Shown: positions 33,283-45,199 of the stretch, piece by piece
How the letters are laid out: each line of letters opens with the position of its first letter
Numbering within the stretch: position 1 is the stretch's first letter
Assembly: GCF_024679095.1 (NCBI RefSeq)
Contig: NW_026111626.1
Location: forward strand, 270,001 to 334,000
Source of the DNA: Eriocheir sinensis
Taxonomy: Eukaryota > Arthropoda > Malacostraca > Decapoda > Varunidae
Direction of reading: 5' to 3'
Length of the DNA: 64,000 nucleotides
Notes under the pieces: generated by a model
Seen by the model: the letters and a program-made list of their open reading frames with translations, nothing else
The model's database searches: none
What the model was told of the DNA's origin: nothing
Position numbers and translations under genes: made by a program

Positions 33283-34902
33283 ATGACTCAGCAAAAACAA
33301 GTGAAGAAGTCTTGGTGCTGCGGGTGCTTCGGCTGGCTCTTCGCCAGGCGGAAGCGCCGCAGCCCCTCCGAGGAACCTGACGACATCGTCGAGGAAACCG
33401 AAAACGCGGGTGCCCAGGCCGATGCAGGGCAACAGGCCCTGGTCTGCCTGAAGAAGGCTGCTCAGCCTCTCTCAGTGGTGGAGGAGGAGATCCCCTCCGA
33501 CACCCTGCTGGATGCTGATGGGGTGGTGGGGAAGGGCGAAAAGGAGGCCACTGGCAAGAGGCGTCAAACTCTCATCATCATAATCCACTTGGTGAAGAGA
33601 GAGAAGGTCCACAAGCCAGTGGATGATACAACAGTCGCACAAAAAGACTGCACGCAATTGGAGAGCCATGGCAAGAGGGTTCACACTCTCGTAATTACTC
33701 TGCACATGGTCAAGAGAGAGAAAATAAAGGAGGTATACGATGAGCTCCCGTCCGGGCACCAAGGCACGGCTGGGGACGCTCCTTCCAGCAGGAGCAAGGC
33801 CGTTACCGGCCCACCGGAAAAGATACCCCTTATCAGCAGCTTCAAACAGCGGGATGGATCTCAAACCCCGGTCAAGAAAACTATCAGGTTCAACTTCCAA
33901 AACCTGAACACTTTCGTCAAAATTCGTGAGCTGTACTGTGCCTACGACTACTGCAAGTATGGCTTCCCTCTCTCCAGCATTCGTCCTGAGCTGAAAACCC
34001 TAAAGGAGAGAGCAGTGGAGCCACAGGAAGAGCCAACAAAGGAAGCAGTAAACAAACTGCCACAGGCTCAGAAAACAGTAGCAGAGGAAGCAACAGATTC
34101 AGCCAACAAAATCAATGAGCCACAACACCTCACAGGGATCCTCAAGAAAGGAAAGACGGCCAGCACCGCTCATAAATGTGTGCGCTTTAACTTCCAGAAC
34201 CTGAACACTTTCGTCAAGGATCGTGAGCTGTACTGTGGCTACGACTACTTCAGGTATGGCTTCCGTCTCTCCAGCATTCGTCCTGAGCTGGACAGGCGAA
34301 AGGAGAGAACAGTGAAGCCACAGAAAGGGTCAGCAAAGGACGCGGTAAAGAAACACAACACACGACACCAGCAAACAGTTGGAGCAGCTCGCTGTGCACA
34401 AATGAATACCACTACTGAAGGGAAGTCTCCTAAAGGTATCCTGAAGAAAGAAAAGATGCCACGGTCCACCTGTCCAAGACACGTGCCCTTCAACCTTGGT
34501 AACCTCCGCGCCCCCGTCAAGGAACGTGAGGTGTACCGTGGCCACGACACCTTCAGATACGCCGCGCCGCTCCAAGTCACTCAGCCTCCCAACTTTACCT
34601 CGAGGCTTCACCAGCAGCCCGTTAGATCCGCCTCTAACTCGCTGCGTGGCGCACCTCGGCACCTCGAGAGGCCGACACAGCGGAGCAACGACTCCTTCCA
34701 GCAAAACAGTGGCTGGTATGCTGCACACAACTACACCAACAGCCGCCACTCACAGCACCGCCAGCACAACGCCAGCAGCCACGTCCCGCCAAGATACGAA
34801 ACAAGGCATTTCTACGAGGGACAGACACATCGGGGCACCAACTCCCGCAGCAGAAGTCGCGCCAAGAGAGGCGCAAAGCCGAGTGGTGGCGAGTTTCTGT
34901 GA
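33283..34902 (+). CDS. Gene f, copy 2: intact 539-residue protein with repeated PP1-docking-like motifs
   Basis: Function unknown; I recognise no named homologue. The ATG at 33,283 (AAAATGA) is preferred over upstream non-ATG codons and is conserved in copy 3. Seen in order: WCCGCFGWLF at residues 11-20, which could be palmitoylated, followed by a basic ARRKRR; an acidic stretch to about 75; two short repeats (QTLIIIIHLVKREK near 95-108 and HTLVITLHMVKREK near 134-147); three longer repeats starting near 192, 285 and 385; and an Arg/Ser/His/Asn-rich tail from about 435. The longer repeats carry KTIRF (199-203), KCVRF (298-302) and RHVPF (399-403). The second and third also have GILKK about ten residues earlier. 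GILK plus KxVxF is the SILK-RVxF pair by which inhibitor-2-like proteins bind protein phosphatase 1. The third RVxF has Pro where it is normally excluded. No intron is apparent. A PP1-targeting role is inference. Confidence 0.75.
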   Translation: MTQQKQVKKSWCCGCFGWLFARRKRRSPSEEPDDIVEETENAGAQADAGQQALVCLKKAAQPLSVVEEEIPSDTLLDADGVVGKGEKEATGKRRQTLIIIIHLVKREKVHKPVDDTTVAQKDCTQLESHGKRVHTLVITLHMVKREKIKEVYDELPSGHQGTAGDAPSSRSKAVTGPPEKIPLISSFKQRDGSQTPVKKTIRFNFQNLNTFVKIRELYCAYDYCKYGFPLSSIRPELKTLKERAVEPQEEPTKEAVNKLPQAQKTVAEEATDSANKINEPQHLTGILKKGKTASTAHKCVRFNFQNLNTFVKDRELYCGYDYFRYGFRLSSIRPELDRRKERTVKPQKGSAKDAVKKHNTRHQQTVGAARCAQMNTTTEGKSPKGILKKEKMPRSTCPRHVPFNLGNLRAPVKEREVYRGHDTFRYAAPLQVTQPPNFTSRLHQQPVRSASNSLRGAPRHLERPTQRSNDSFQQNSGWYAAHNYTNSRHSQHRQHNASSHVPPRYETRHFYEGQTHRGTNSRSRSRAKRGAKPSGGEFL

Positions 34903-35376
34903 GCACCGGGCGAGTACACAGCGTCGTGATCAAACTCAAATGTTCAGCGACGTACAGGTGACGTACATTCCGGGTGCATTTCTCAACACCCGCTGAACAG
35001 TAACTGTCGCTGACTGGTGATAACAGAGACTGAGGAGTGCCAAGAAGCACCACAAACACACTGAGAGGAACGGCTCGCCAGCTGACTAAAATCACCATGC
35101 AGAGGAACGCATCCCATGGAACGGTGCCACTTCTACGGAACAAATTGTTCAAGAGTGTCGCATCTGTGGGGAGTGTTTGGACGCATGTGTGTGCTTACAT
35201 TTCTTATCTTATATTTCAAATGAAAAAATAGAAAATATTGTCTTACAAAAAACCTTAGGCAGGGATAGCGGGGTCGTGTTGCACCTCAGAACAAGAAACG
35301 TTATGTAAGGAGTTGTCTGAACGACCACCAGTTTTAAAACTATATTTAAATGAAAGATATTAGAATGCTCTTGCCT
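34903..35376 (+). repeat. Cassette part g: 3' flank of gene f, copy 2
   Basis: Matches 27,368-27,850 and 50,752-51,230 until about 35,376. There the other copies continue into the LINE-bearing part h, but this one changes abruptly to A/G-rich part b. Confidence 0.8.
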
Positions 35377-35918
35377 GTATGCTTAGAAGGAAGTAGAAGA
35401 GGAAGAGGAAGTGATTGAAAGAGTAGATTGAGATAGACGTGGGAGAGAAAAGATGTAAAAGCATAATTAAGAAAAAAATGAGAGGGAAGAGAAAAAAAGA
35501 GAAAAGATAAAAAGCAAAATTAGGAATAGGATAAAGAGGAAGAAGAAGAGCGTGAGGACTGGAAGGAAGTAGAAGAGGAAAAGGAAGAAGGAAAACGGAG
35601 AATCAAAAAAAGAAAATCAATGGGAAAACGTTAAATTTGAGCAGAATGTAAAACGAAGAACGTCAGAAAAAAACAGTAAAAAATGAGGAGAAAAAAGTAA
35701 TGAAAGACGAAAGAGGAAAAAAAAGGAAAAAATTGAAAAAAACGATGAATAGAAAAAACTGAAAGATGAAAAAGGAAAAAAAGATGAAAACGTAGAATTA
35801 AAACTGGGAGAGAATGAACATAAGCAGGAGTAAATTAGAAGATAGGTGAGGGGAATAAAAGAAGACTAGACAAAAAAAGGAGAGAGAGAGAGAGAGAGTC
35901 AGCAGATGGCAGTAAGAA
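35377..35918. repeat. Partial second copy of cassette parts b and c
   Basis: A/G-rich DNA matching about 31,740-32,229, then a short (GA)n at 35,880-35,898 and CAGCAGATGGCAGTAAGA, where LINE B begins. No gene. Confidence 0.75.
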
Positions 35919-36221
35919 TCAGAATCAGAATCAGAATGCTTTATTCCATTAAAGTACAATGTACAATGGCTTTTCTCTTAATTACTAAATACTTTACATG
36001 TAGTACAGATATCATATATAAGACTTTCTTTAACTAATCTTTTATCTTAATTACTAAATATTTACATGGGATATCATATATAGGAACTTGCTAGATATAA
36101 TACATATGTACGAGATAAGTGTATATTATGTCCTTCACGCGTTCTTTAGCAAAAGCCTCCTTGAAGAGCGTGAATAGTTAGGGCTCTCTACAAGCTCGTG
36201 AGTGACGGGAGTTCTTTTATA

Positions 36222-36671
36222 TTAGGGGGGGAGCTTGTTCCATGCTCTTGGTCCACTTACTAATAGTGACCGCGCACCATTGTCTGTTCTCACTCTTGGG
36301 ATAAATAGGTCTTCGTTTTGTCTCGTTACAAGTTCGTTAATTTGTGTTACATATGGTAAGTTTAGTAGCCACTCAGGATAATATTTATGGGTCACTTTAT
36401 ACACCATTATGCACTGATCGAATTTCACTTTTTCTTTCATCTTTATCCACTTTAGTTCTTGTAACACAGGAGTAGAACGGACGAGTATTTTGTAGCACCA
36501 CGCAGCAACTTTGGCAGCGAAGATTTTCAGTTTTAGCACTAGAGGCATGAGGGTCTCATTGGTGTTGCCCCATATTTTTAGTCCGTAATTGATTAGACTT
36601 AACACTAGTGTCTTGATAACAATCACTCTGGTGTCCTTATCAAATATGTCCTTAATTCTGTTTATGAACAT
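36222..36671 (-). pseudogene. LINE B: C-terminal part of ORF2
   Basis: The region downstream of the RT core, with LVLSLINYGLKIWGN, the usual thumb-side motif of CR1/jockey-like RTs, and SGPRAWNKLP near the end. It is out of frame with the RT core at 36,683-37,924, so a frameshift lies near 36,675. The element's 3' untranslated part runs from 36,221 to 35,919. Confidence 0.8.
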
Positions 36672-36682
36672 TATAACCCCTA

Positions 36683-37924
36683 TTACTTTTTGTTGAGTTG
36701 ATGTATGTGTGTGTCGAACGTCATGTACTTGTCAAAGTAAACACCCAATATTTTAACATGTTTGCTTATTGGTATATCACTTCCGTCAAAGTTGATGGTC
36801 ATATCATCTGGTAAGCTCGATAACAGTTGCCGTGTGCCGATAAATATAAATTGGGTTTTGTTAGAATTCAACATAAGGCCACTTTTTAGGAAGTAAGTCT
36901 TGGCATTCGACAGTGTTACTTTAGCTCTGGTTATTAGCTGGTCTATGTTATTAATGTTGTCACTGTGGATAAACTGTGTGTCATCTGCGTACTGAACCAG
37001 TATACAGTCGCTGATGTGATCTGAGATATCATTAACAAAAATAGTAAAAAGAATAGGGCCAAGGATAGAGCCTTGTGGGACTCCATGTGTTATTAAGGAT
37101 TTGGGTGATATGTGATTGTTTAGCCGGACTGATTGAGTTCTGTTTGATAGGTAGTCTTGGATCCAGAAAGGGTCTATACGTAGTTTAAGGCATCGCTGCA
37201 GTAAAATGTCGTGGTTAACACTGTCGAATGCCTTCGATAAGTCACATAAAGTTATCAGAGTAATTCTCTTGTTATCTAGGTTACTATATACATTATTGGA
37301 TATTACTGTGAGAGCAGTTTCAGTGGATAGCTCCGGCCTGAATCCGTGTTGAGAGTTAGAAAGTAAAGCATTCCCTTCTAGGTGGTCAGAAAGTTGCTTA
37401 GCTACAATTTTTTCTAAGACCTTTGATATTACAGGGAGGAGAGATATAGGTCTGTAATTGGAGTTGATATTACTATCCCCTCCTTTAAAAATCGGGACAA
37501 CAATGGCATGTTTCCATGGGGTGGGAAATTTACCTGTAGCTATTGAGGTGTTGAATATGCATGTTAGGTAGAAGGCTGTAACAAAAAGGCTGTCTTTTAT
37601 GAAATTTAAAGAAATGCCATCGCTACCTACAGCTTTGGTCTCCTTTAGTTTGGATATCGTTAGAATTACAGTCTCAACATCAACTGGTTTAGGTCTGAAG
37701 AAGTTATTTGTGTCTAAGTTATCAGTAGTGTCATGAGTTACTCGTACGTTGTCTGAGTTAGTATTATTGTTAGTAGAGTCATTTTTGCACCTCTCAAAAG
37801 TTTCTCTTCCTACGTTAGCAAAGTAGTTGTTAAAATCCTCCGCCTTGTCATTAATATCTTCGTTAGTGATGATGTTGTTATTAGGTTTATTGTTAGGCAC
37901 TATACCTCTAATATTACTCCACAT
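36683..37924 (-). pseudogene. LINE B: reverse transcriptase core
   Basis: Shows the RT blocks in order: KAVGSDGISL, NYRPISLLPV, LCDLSKAFDSV with the first catalytic Asp, HGVPQGSILGP and VQYADDTQF with the catalytic pair. All key residues are present. The reading overlaps the endonuclease frame by a few bases (37,900-37,924) in a different frame, which implies a frameshift or a lost base there. This copy is probably dead despite good preservation. Confidence 0.88.
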
Positions 37925-39033
37925 TTGTGACGAGTTGCCTTTACTTTGGCGGAATTTATCATGATAGTATGTCTTTTTGCCTTGTGGAGCTTATCCTTAA
38001 CGCGTTTCTTTTCTTCTTTATATTTGTTGTAAAGTTGTGTGTTGTGTCGATCTAATTTTAGCTGGCCTTGTAAGCTATCCCTGTACTTCATGTTATCTCT
38101 TACTTCTTTGTCAATCCAGGGAGCAGGTGGTCTATTTATATATTTAGTCGTCATTGGGGCAACTTGATCTAGGCAAGAATTGAATATTGTGTTAAGTATA
38201 TTCACCTGTTCGTCAATGTCATCAGTTAACGTGATACTATTTAAGCAGTCTGAGCTGGTTAGCAATGCTTCACAAAAGTTATCTTTATTGTATGTGGCCA
38301 TGCTTCTGAAAGTTTTCTTTATTTTTGTCCGTTTGGGTTTGCTGATGTCGATTTTTGAGATAATCATGTCGTGATCTGCGATAGTACTGGGAAGGCAATC
38401 AGAGGTAACAATACTTTCTTTTTTGTTTGTGATGAGGACATCAAGTAGTGTGGCAGACTGGGGGGTGACACGTGTTGGTTTACTTATTACTTGGAATAAA
38501 CCGCAAGCTTCAATTATTTTCTGCAGGTTGCTGTTGTTAACTAGAAGGTTATCGTTAAGATCGCCGAAAACATACATGGGTTTCTTTCTTAGGTTAACGT
38601 GCTTGAAGACTTCCATTAGATAATCATATGAGGTAGCGGGGGCCTTGGGATGTCTGTATAAGCATCCTACAATGATTGATGGTAGTTTTCTGCTTTGAAC
38701 TGTGATCCATATGTTTTCGATTCCAGTACAGGGTTCAACATCTGGTGTAATGATCTTGGAGCTTAGAGTATCCTTAACATAAAGACACACTCCACCTCCG
38801 CGGCCCTTATCGTGTCGAAATAAATTGTAACCTGGTATTATTATTAGTGAGTCAGGTGTTTGTTGATGAAGCCAAGTCTCACTAACACAGAGAATGTCAA
38901 TATCACGGTCATATAATAGTAATTTTATTTCCTCGAAGCTAGATAGAAGAGACTGGGCATTGATGTGTTCTATGGAGAGACCGTCCTTAGCTTTACTATA
39001 ATGTTCAACGGCAACGTCTTCTTCGCCAATGAC
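37900..39033 (-). pseudogene. LINE B: APE-like endonuclease (start of ORF2)
   Basis: The open frame extends upstream of the first internal Met at 38,790 to about 39,033, directly after the ORF1 stop. It includes an INAQSLL start block, CVSETWL with the metal-binding Glu, and RGGGVCLYV. Next come VFGDLNDN with the catalytic Asp/Asn and IADHDMI, where the usual SDH is ADH. No ATG is obvious at the start, so ORF2 may rely on reinitiation after ORF1 or the start has been lost. Confidence 0.8.
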
Positions 39034-39738
39034 CTATCCTCTGTAGAAGTTACATAGTCTATTTTTGTGGCCTAATTGGTAACATGTTGTGCACCGTATT
39101 TTATGGTCAAACCTGCATGTGTTTTGCGTGTGGTTTGTTTCCCCACTGTTGTAGCACGCTCCTCTTCTGCGTGGCCTTGGTTGGGGTGGTGGTGTTGGTG
39201 TGGAGCTGGGGGTGTGGGGGTGGGGGTGGCTTCTAGTCCATCCATGGGAGAGATGCTGTTGAGAGTTGTCATATCGGAGGTGGGAGGTCGGGTAGTGAGG
39301 GTTAGTGCCCCTCCTATCGTCAGGTGTGGGACCAGGTGTTGTCAGGTTACTGTCCCGCCTTCCGAGGCCCCCATGAGGATAGGGGTGTGGGGTGGCGCGG
39401 AGGATTAAGGTCATTGTTCCGCCTTCCGTGGTTCCCAGCAGGGTGAGGATGGGGGTGGCGAGAAGGATTAGAGTAGGTGCGCCGCCCCGCCCTTCTCCAT
39501 CCGTCGCTGTCTACCTGGCGTGCTGGTGAGGTGGGGGTGGGGGGGTGGCCAGGTGTCCTCTGTGTTTGCTTGTTAGGATGTTTGTGGAGGTAGTGTGACT
39601 GGAGATGTTTTTTTGAGATTTTCCTTGTTCATGTGTCCCTGGAGAGGCGTACACTGGCCAGCCATGGCACGAAGTAGTCTTGTGGCCCCTAGTCTGATAA
39701 GCATGGATCCTTGGTGCTGGCCATAAGCGTAGTAGCAA
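39034..39738 (-). pseudogene. LINE B: ORF1 C-terminal zinc-knuckle region
   Basis: A Pro/His/Arg-rich stretch followed by two knuckles. The last, CTTCYQLGHKNRLC, is a perfect C-X2-C-X4-H-X4-C. The one before reads CYNSGETNHTQNTC and has lost its second Cys. The frame differs from the main ORF1 (39,573-41,078), so a frameshift near 39,580-39,740 probably separates them. The stop TAG at 39,034 is immediately followed by the ORF2 frame. Confidence 0.7.
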
Positions 39739-41078
39739 TCCTCATCAATGTTACCATCCCCCAGCCTGAATAGCGGGTCAGGGTTTATGATGGGTATTTC
39801 ATTTTCATTACCCCATTTTTGTAGGTGTTCATTGAAGTCATTTATTTTGGCCTGCAATGTATCACTCTGCAGGCTTGGCACCAGCTGACTAACATAGATG
39901 TCCATGTTTTCGTTTTTCGTTTTTAATTCACTGATCAAGGCTCCGAGGTTATCCAGGGCTACTGTGTACTCGGATCTTTCTAGAATGTCAAAAAGGCCAG
40001 CGTAGATTATGCAAGTGGCCGGAGACCAGGAGAGTTTTTCTTTCACCCAGCAGCTCATGAGATCATAGTTTGCCTCCCCTAATGTTCTCACACTCCAGCT
40101 GTCTGATAAATCCGATACCTGGATGTTGCTGAGATTGACGTCACCAAGAATTAGATGTTTTTTCACTGGAGAGTCATGGTTAGGTTGTGTTGTCTGGTGC
40201 ACATCACTTGTATTACCACTTGCCTGTGTGTTTTCACTCGCTTTTTCCTCCAGATCACTGATACGGTGGCTTAGGCTAGTTAGGCTCACCGTATTTCTGA
40301 CCTCAGTATTAACGTCACTATGACCTCCTCTACTTATGATCCTTTCAAGTTTAGTTAGGCGTTCATCCAAATGATGGAAACAGATGTTCATTTTCTTTAT
40401 TTCCTCGTATGAGTGTTCGATTTCGTTGTTCATACTTTGCAGCATTCCGTACAGTTTATGTATTTCACACTCCAGTTTCTTGTGATTCACTGTAGGTTCT
40501 TGAGGGTCATTACTTGAGTTTGAGTTACTGCCGTGTGAGAGAACATTGTCATGGCCACTGCCCAAAGATGCTACACTTTCACTTTCGTTGTTGAGAGATG
40601 CAGGACTTTTGTCATGATCACTGCCCTGAGATGCTGCACAGACGGGTTCACTACGGGGGTACACAGCACGTTCACTTTCACTTTCGCTGTTGAGAGATGC
40701 AGGACTTTTGTCACGATCACTGCTCTGAGATGCTGCACAGATGGGTTCACTACGGGGGTACACAGCACGTTCACTTTCACTTTCGCTGTTGAGAGATGCT
40801 GGACTTCTGCGTTCACAAGAATGATTGTTAACACTACAGCGTTTGTTGGTTGTCGATGTGCTGCACGGTGAAGGAGCTCCGTCGCTGTGGTTTGCCATTA
40901 TCAATTTCACGAGCTGATCTTTGTTGGCCCACACATTTGTTATTCCTATATTGCGGCAGTGTTTCAGCAGCTGAGCTTTGGTGAGGTTGTGAAGGTATTC
41001 TGTGGAAGGATTTGCCATGGAAGGTTCATTCTTGTTTTCCACACGTGTTGTCTCGAGTGCAGAGGTAGACGAATCCAT
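39573..41078 (-). CDS. LINE B: ORF1 protein with SAP-like, coiled-coil and SGNH-like regions
   Basis: A 501-codon open frame. Seen in order: a SAP-like DNA-binding helix pair near residues 30-60 (LTKAQLLKHCRN, KDQLVKLI); a Ser/Glu-rich repeat of about 37 residues (SPASLNSESESERAVYPRSE) with two full units and a partial third; a region with heptad character near 200-280; and from about 305 a stretch like the SGNH esterase-type domain of CR1-group ORF1 proteins. In that domain the expected GDS reads GDV in HLILGDVNLSNI, and the later GxND block reads AGLFD, so the catalytic Ser is absent. Such ORF1 proteins coat element RNA. The end of the frame is out of register with the zinc knuckle downstream. 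Confidence 0.7.
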   Translation of the reverse strand: MDSSTSALETTRVENKNEPSMANPSTEYLHNLTKAQLLKHCRNIGITNVWANKDQLVKLIMANHSDGAPSPCSTSTTNKRCSVNNHSCERRSPASLNSESESERAVYPRSEPICAASQSSDRDKSPASLNSESESERAVYPRSEPVCAASQGSDHDKSPASLNNESESVASLGSGHDNVLSHGSNSNSSNDPQEPTVNHKKLECEIHKLYGMLQSMNNEIEHSYEEIKKMNICFHHLDERLTKLERIISRGGHSDVNTEVRNTVSLTSLSHRISDLEEKASENTQASGNTSDVHQTTQPNHDSPVKKHLILGDVNLSNIQVSDLSDSWSVRTLGEANYDLMSCWVKEKLSWSPATCIIYAGLFDILERSEYTVALDNLGALISELKTKNENMDIYVSQLVPSLQSDTLQAKINDFNEHLQKWGNENEIPIINPDPLFRLGDGNIDEDCYYAYGQHQGSMLIRLGATRLLRAMAGQCTPLQGHMNKENLKKTSPVTLPPQTS

Positions 41079-41257
41079 GTTGCTTGCTGATGATGGTATT
41101 AGAGATGATGGTATTGCAGTATGCGTCCTTATTAAACAGAGACACGTATGTAGTCGCGTTGCTCTAGTGTGTTATCCCTGAGTAGTGAGGTTTGAGGGAT
41201 TTGGAGCAAATGTCCCGCGGCTAGCGCGGCGCGGAGCGACCACTACCTCTCCCTACG

Positions 41258-41266
41258 GGGGGTGTT

Positions 41267-41312
<46 letters not shown>
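41258..41312. repeat. Right half of cassette part c: (GT)n
   Basis: GGTGTTAAGTGTG followed by about twenty GT dinucleotides, interrupted once near the end, on the far side of LINE B. Confidence 0.9.
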
Positions 41313-42826
<1,514 letters not shown>

Positions 42827-42855
42827 GATGAATCATTCGTAACAGACTCGTCGAC

Positions 42856-43131
42856 ATGATGCTTTCAGGAGAATCAGACATCACCGACACAGCTAAAGAA
42901 ATTTATGCTAGTCTGAATTTCTTTATTAACTTCCAAATTGATTCGAGATTGTTGTTTGACAGAAATATTAACGATAATACTTTAGAGTCAATGTCGTTCC
43001 TGATAGACAGATTGAATCAAAGTGAATACGACCTCTGCTCGCCTGGTGCTAAACATGTTTGTTTCATTGACGTCCATTCAGACGCCAGTAAGTTTCCTTT
43101 GATGAACACCAAAGGTCATGCGGAATTGTAA
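42856..43131 (+). pseudogene. V1 gene fragment, unknown function
   Basis: A 91-codon frame of ordinary, non-repetitive composition, rich in Asp, Asn, Ser and Leu. It includes an Ile/Phe-rich stretch and ends just before the TACGTCA repeats. The frame is open upstream to the block edge at about 42,830, so it looks like the 3' end of a longer gene cut by the junction. No domain is recognised. Confidence 0.45.
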
Positions 43132-43139
43132 GTAAGTGT

Positions 43140-44012
43140 GGTCAACGCCCCTGGCAGCTTACGTCACCAAAGGTCATGCGGACTTCGAGGTAAGTGTTAT
43201 GTGCAATCAGCGCTATTGCTTACGTCATTGGTGTAATTATTAACCTTGTCAACAACAATATCCAAATTTGGCATGTGTTAACAACCATCCCTTATTATCA
43301 ATTGATCGGAAAAATAACAACAAGACTAAAAATCACGCAATGCTTCCTGCCATTTTTAGCATGAGCATAACACTCCTTACGATTTACGTCATCTCAATCA
43401 ATCGTGCCGAATCCAACAATGTCCAAATTTAGCTTGATTTGGCATACCTTTATTACATGCCAAAATTGGATAACCACGCTTACGTCATTAACAAGTGCGT
43501 GATATGCCAAACTACGACTACGTCACAGTATGTATCGATAGGAGGTATTGCTTACGTCACTACATGTGCGATTATCACCCTCGTGTTAGAGAATACGTCA
43601 CAGTATTGATTGTTAGTGCAATTTATACCCTCGTGTTTTGCAGGTGATTATCACCCTTGTGACTACGTCACAGTATTGTTACGTCACTACTATTTTTGCA
43701 GGTGATTATCACCTCGTTATTGTTATAGACTACGTCACATTATTGTTACGTCACTACATGTACATGTGCAATTATCACCCTCGTGTTTTTACAGGTGATT
43801 ATCACCCTCGTGTTATTGTTAGACTACGTCACAGTTATTGTTACGTCACTATTTTGCAGGTGATTATCACCCTCGTTACAGTGATTATCACAGTATTGTG
43901 TTACTGATTACGTCACCCTCGTATTGTTACGTCACTAATACATGTGGAATTATCACCCTCGTGTTTTTTTACAGGTGATTATCACCCTCGTGTTATTGTT
44001 AGACTACGTCAA
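43140..44012. promoter_or_regulatory. V1 repeat region with many TACGTCA and GGTGATTATCACC motifs
   Basis: At least fifteen TACGTCA strings (CRE-like) occur in about 870 bases, mostly as TTACGTCACTA or ACTACGTCACAG. Alternating with them is GGTGATTATCACC, a 6-base-arm palindrome around one base, at about 43,641, 43,699, 43,794, 43,857 and 43,973, usually followed by CTCGTG. CRE-like motifs and short palindromes in tandem are features of baculovirus hr enhancer/origin regions. A similar role here is inference. Confidence 0.55.
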
Positions 44013-44944
44013 ATCCACTCAACGATTTGATTTCTTTAACAAACATAGCCAAAGATTTATGCAGTAAAATATCGACACCTAATACCACAGGTATGTTACG
44101 AGAGTAATCGTACGTGGGAGACACCCAGAAGCGAGAGTGAAATATATCCAGTATACTCTGAACGGCATTGACGATAAAGTTGCGAACGAATACGTGAATT
44201 GACTTAACACCTCTAAGAATACTAGTCAGTATATCGTTGTTGGTTTTGTCGTTGTATTCACTGTTATTGTTTTTACCGGCTATAAAATCAACAAAGGGTT
44301 TACTTGGATCGTTAGCCAATGACGACGAGGAGCGCATGATCGTGTCCGTTAAAATCAAACACTCTCTTTCGGTAGGTAATGGTGGTGGGGAAGAATGCTG
44401 CGATGGTCGCTTCACATCCCAAAGGAACTTCTTGTAAGCAAGGCAGTGCTAGTGTCACCATTGACACGCTTCAATTTGTCGTGACTCATTACTTCTTTCA
44501 AGACGTACGCTCTTATCTTATCGTCTGACAAATTTAAGAGTCAGCTTTCTCACACGATGTAGTTTGGAAAGCCTTGTTCATGACACTAACCCCGTTGAGA
44601 ATCTCTATTAAATTTGGCTTCGTTTTTGGATACGATGCTGTTTTGGAATAGTATTTCTTTTCAAGAGAGGCGGTCCTCAATTGTTTGTAAGCACCGATGA
44701 CAGTTTGTGCGATGGCCCAGTCCGCCTGTTGACTCAATTCATCAGGTTTCTCAGTTCCGTATAGTCGTTTAGCCTTGTTGTACCCCATTAGATTGAAAGC
44801 CTTTTTAATTTCAACACAGAGGTCGATCAGGTTAAACATTTTTTTTTTATCTGTTTCACTTAAAGATGAAGTCTTGTTGTCTTTCGAGATACATCTAAAG
44901 ATAATGTTGTTCAACACGAACGACACGAATAACCCGCGTTGCAT
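43999..44944 (-). pseudogene. V1 gene remnant, unknown function, at least two frames
   Basis: Two open minus-strand pieces, 44,534-44,944 (136 codons) and 43,999-44,415 (138 codons), with coding-like sequence continuing between them in a third frame (44,420-44,540). The first is Lys/Asn/Leu-rich with an IDLCVEIKKAFN helix-like stretch. The second has a Pro-rich start, then hydrophobic and Asn-rich parts. Together they look like one gene of about 310 codons broken by frameshifts. No family is recognised. Confidence 0.5.
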
Positions 44945-45050
44945 GAGACTCGGTTAGACTACATTACACTGTTACATAATACAAACTATATAATGCATGA
45001 GACTCGGTTAGACTACATTACACTGTTACATAATACAAACTATATAATGA
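44942..45050. repeat. 55-bp direct duplication
   Basis: GCATGAGACTCGGTTAGACT and the following bases to TATATAATG occur twice in tandem, beginning at about 44,941 and 44,996. Confidence 0.9.
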
Positions 45051-45199
45051 CTTTGTAGTTGATGTAGTTGATGATAATTTGATACAGATCCAGATGTAAT
45101 AACGTAACTGAGAATAAACTCTATCGAGATGAATGTGTCTTTGACTTTTCTTATTGTCTTTCTCTGCGTTCGGCTTCCCATGGGTGTATTAAATTTGTC

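Larger units (their letters stand above)
35919..41257 (-). mobile_element. LINE B: near full-length non-LTR retrotransposon, about 5.3 kb
   Basis: Minus-strand element with ORF1, zinc knuckle, endonuclease, RT and a 3' end made of a repeated TCTGAT motif (read on the plus strand as AATCAGAATCAGAATCAG at 35,918-35,935), preceded by AATAAAGC. It sits between GCAGTAAGA and GGTGTTAAGTG of cassette part c, which are almost adjacent in the other copies. About three bases of target appear lost, and no duplication is seen. The clade is jockey/CR1-like by domain content; exact assignment is open. It is the best-preserved retrotransposon in the window, though not free of breaks. Confidence 0.88.
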
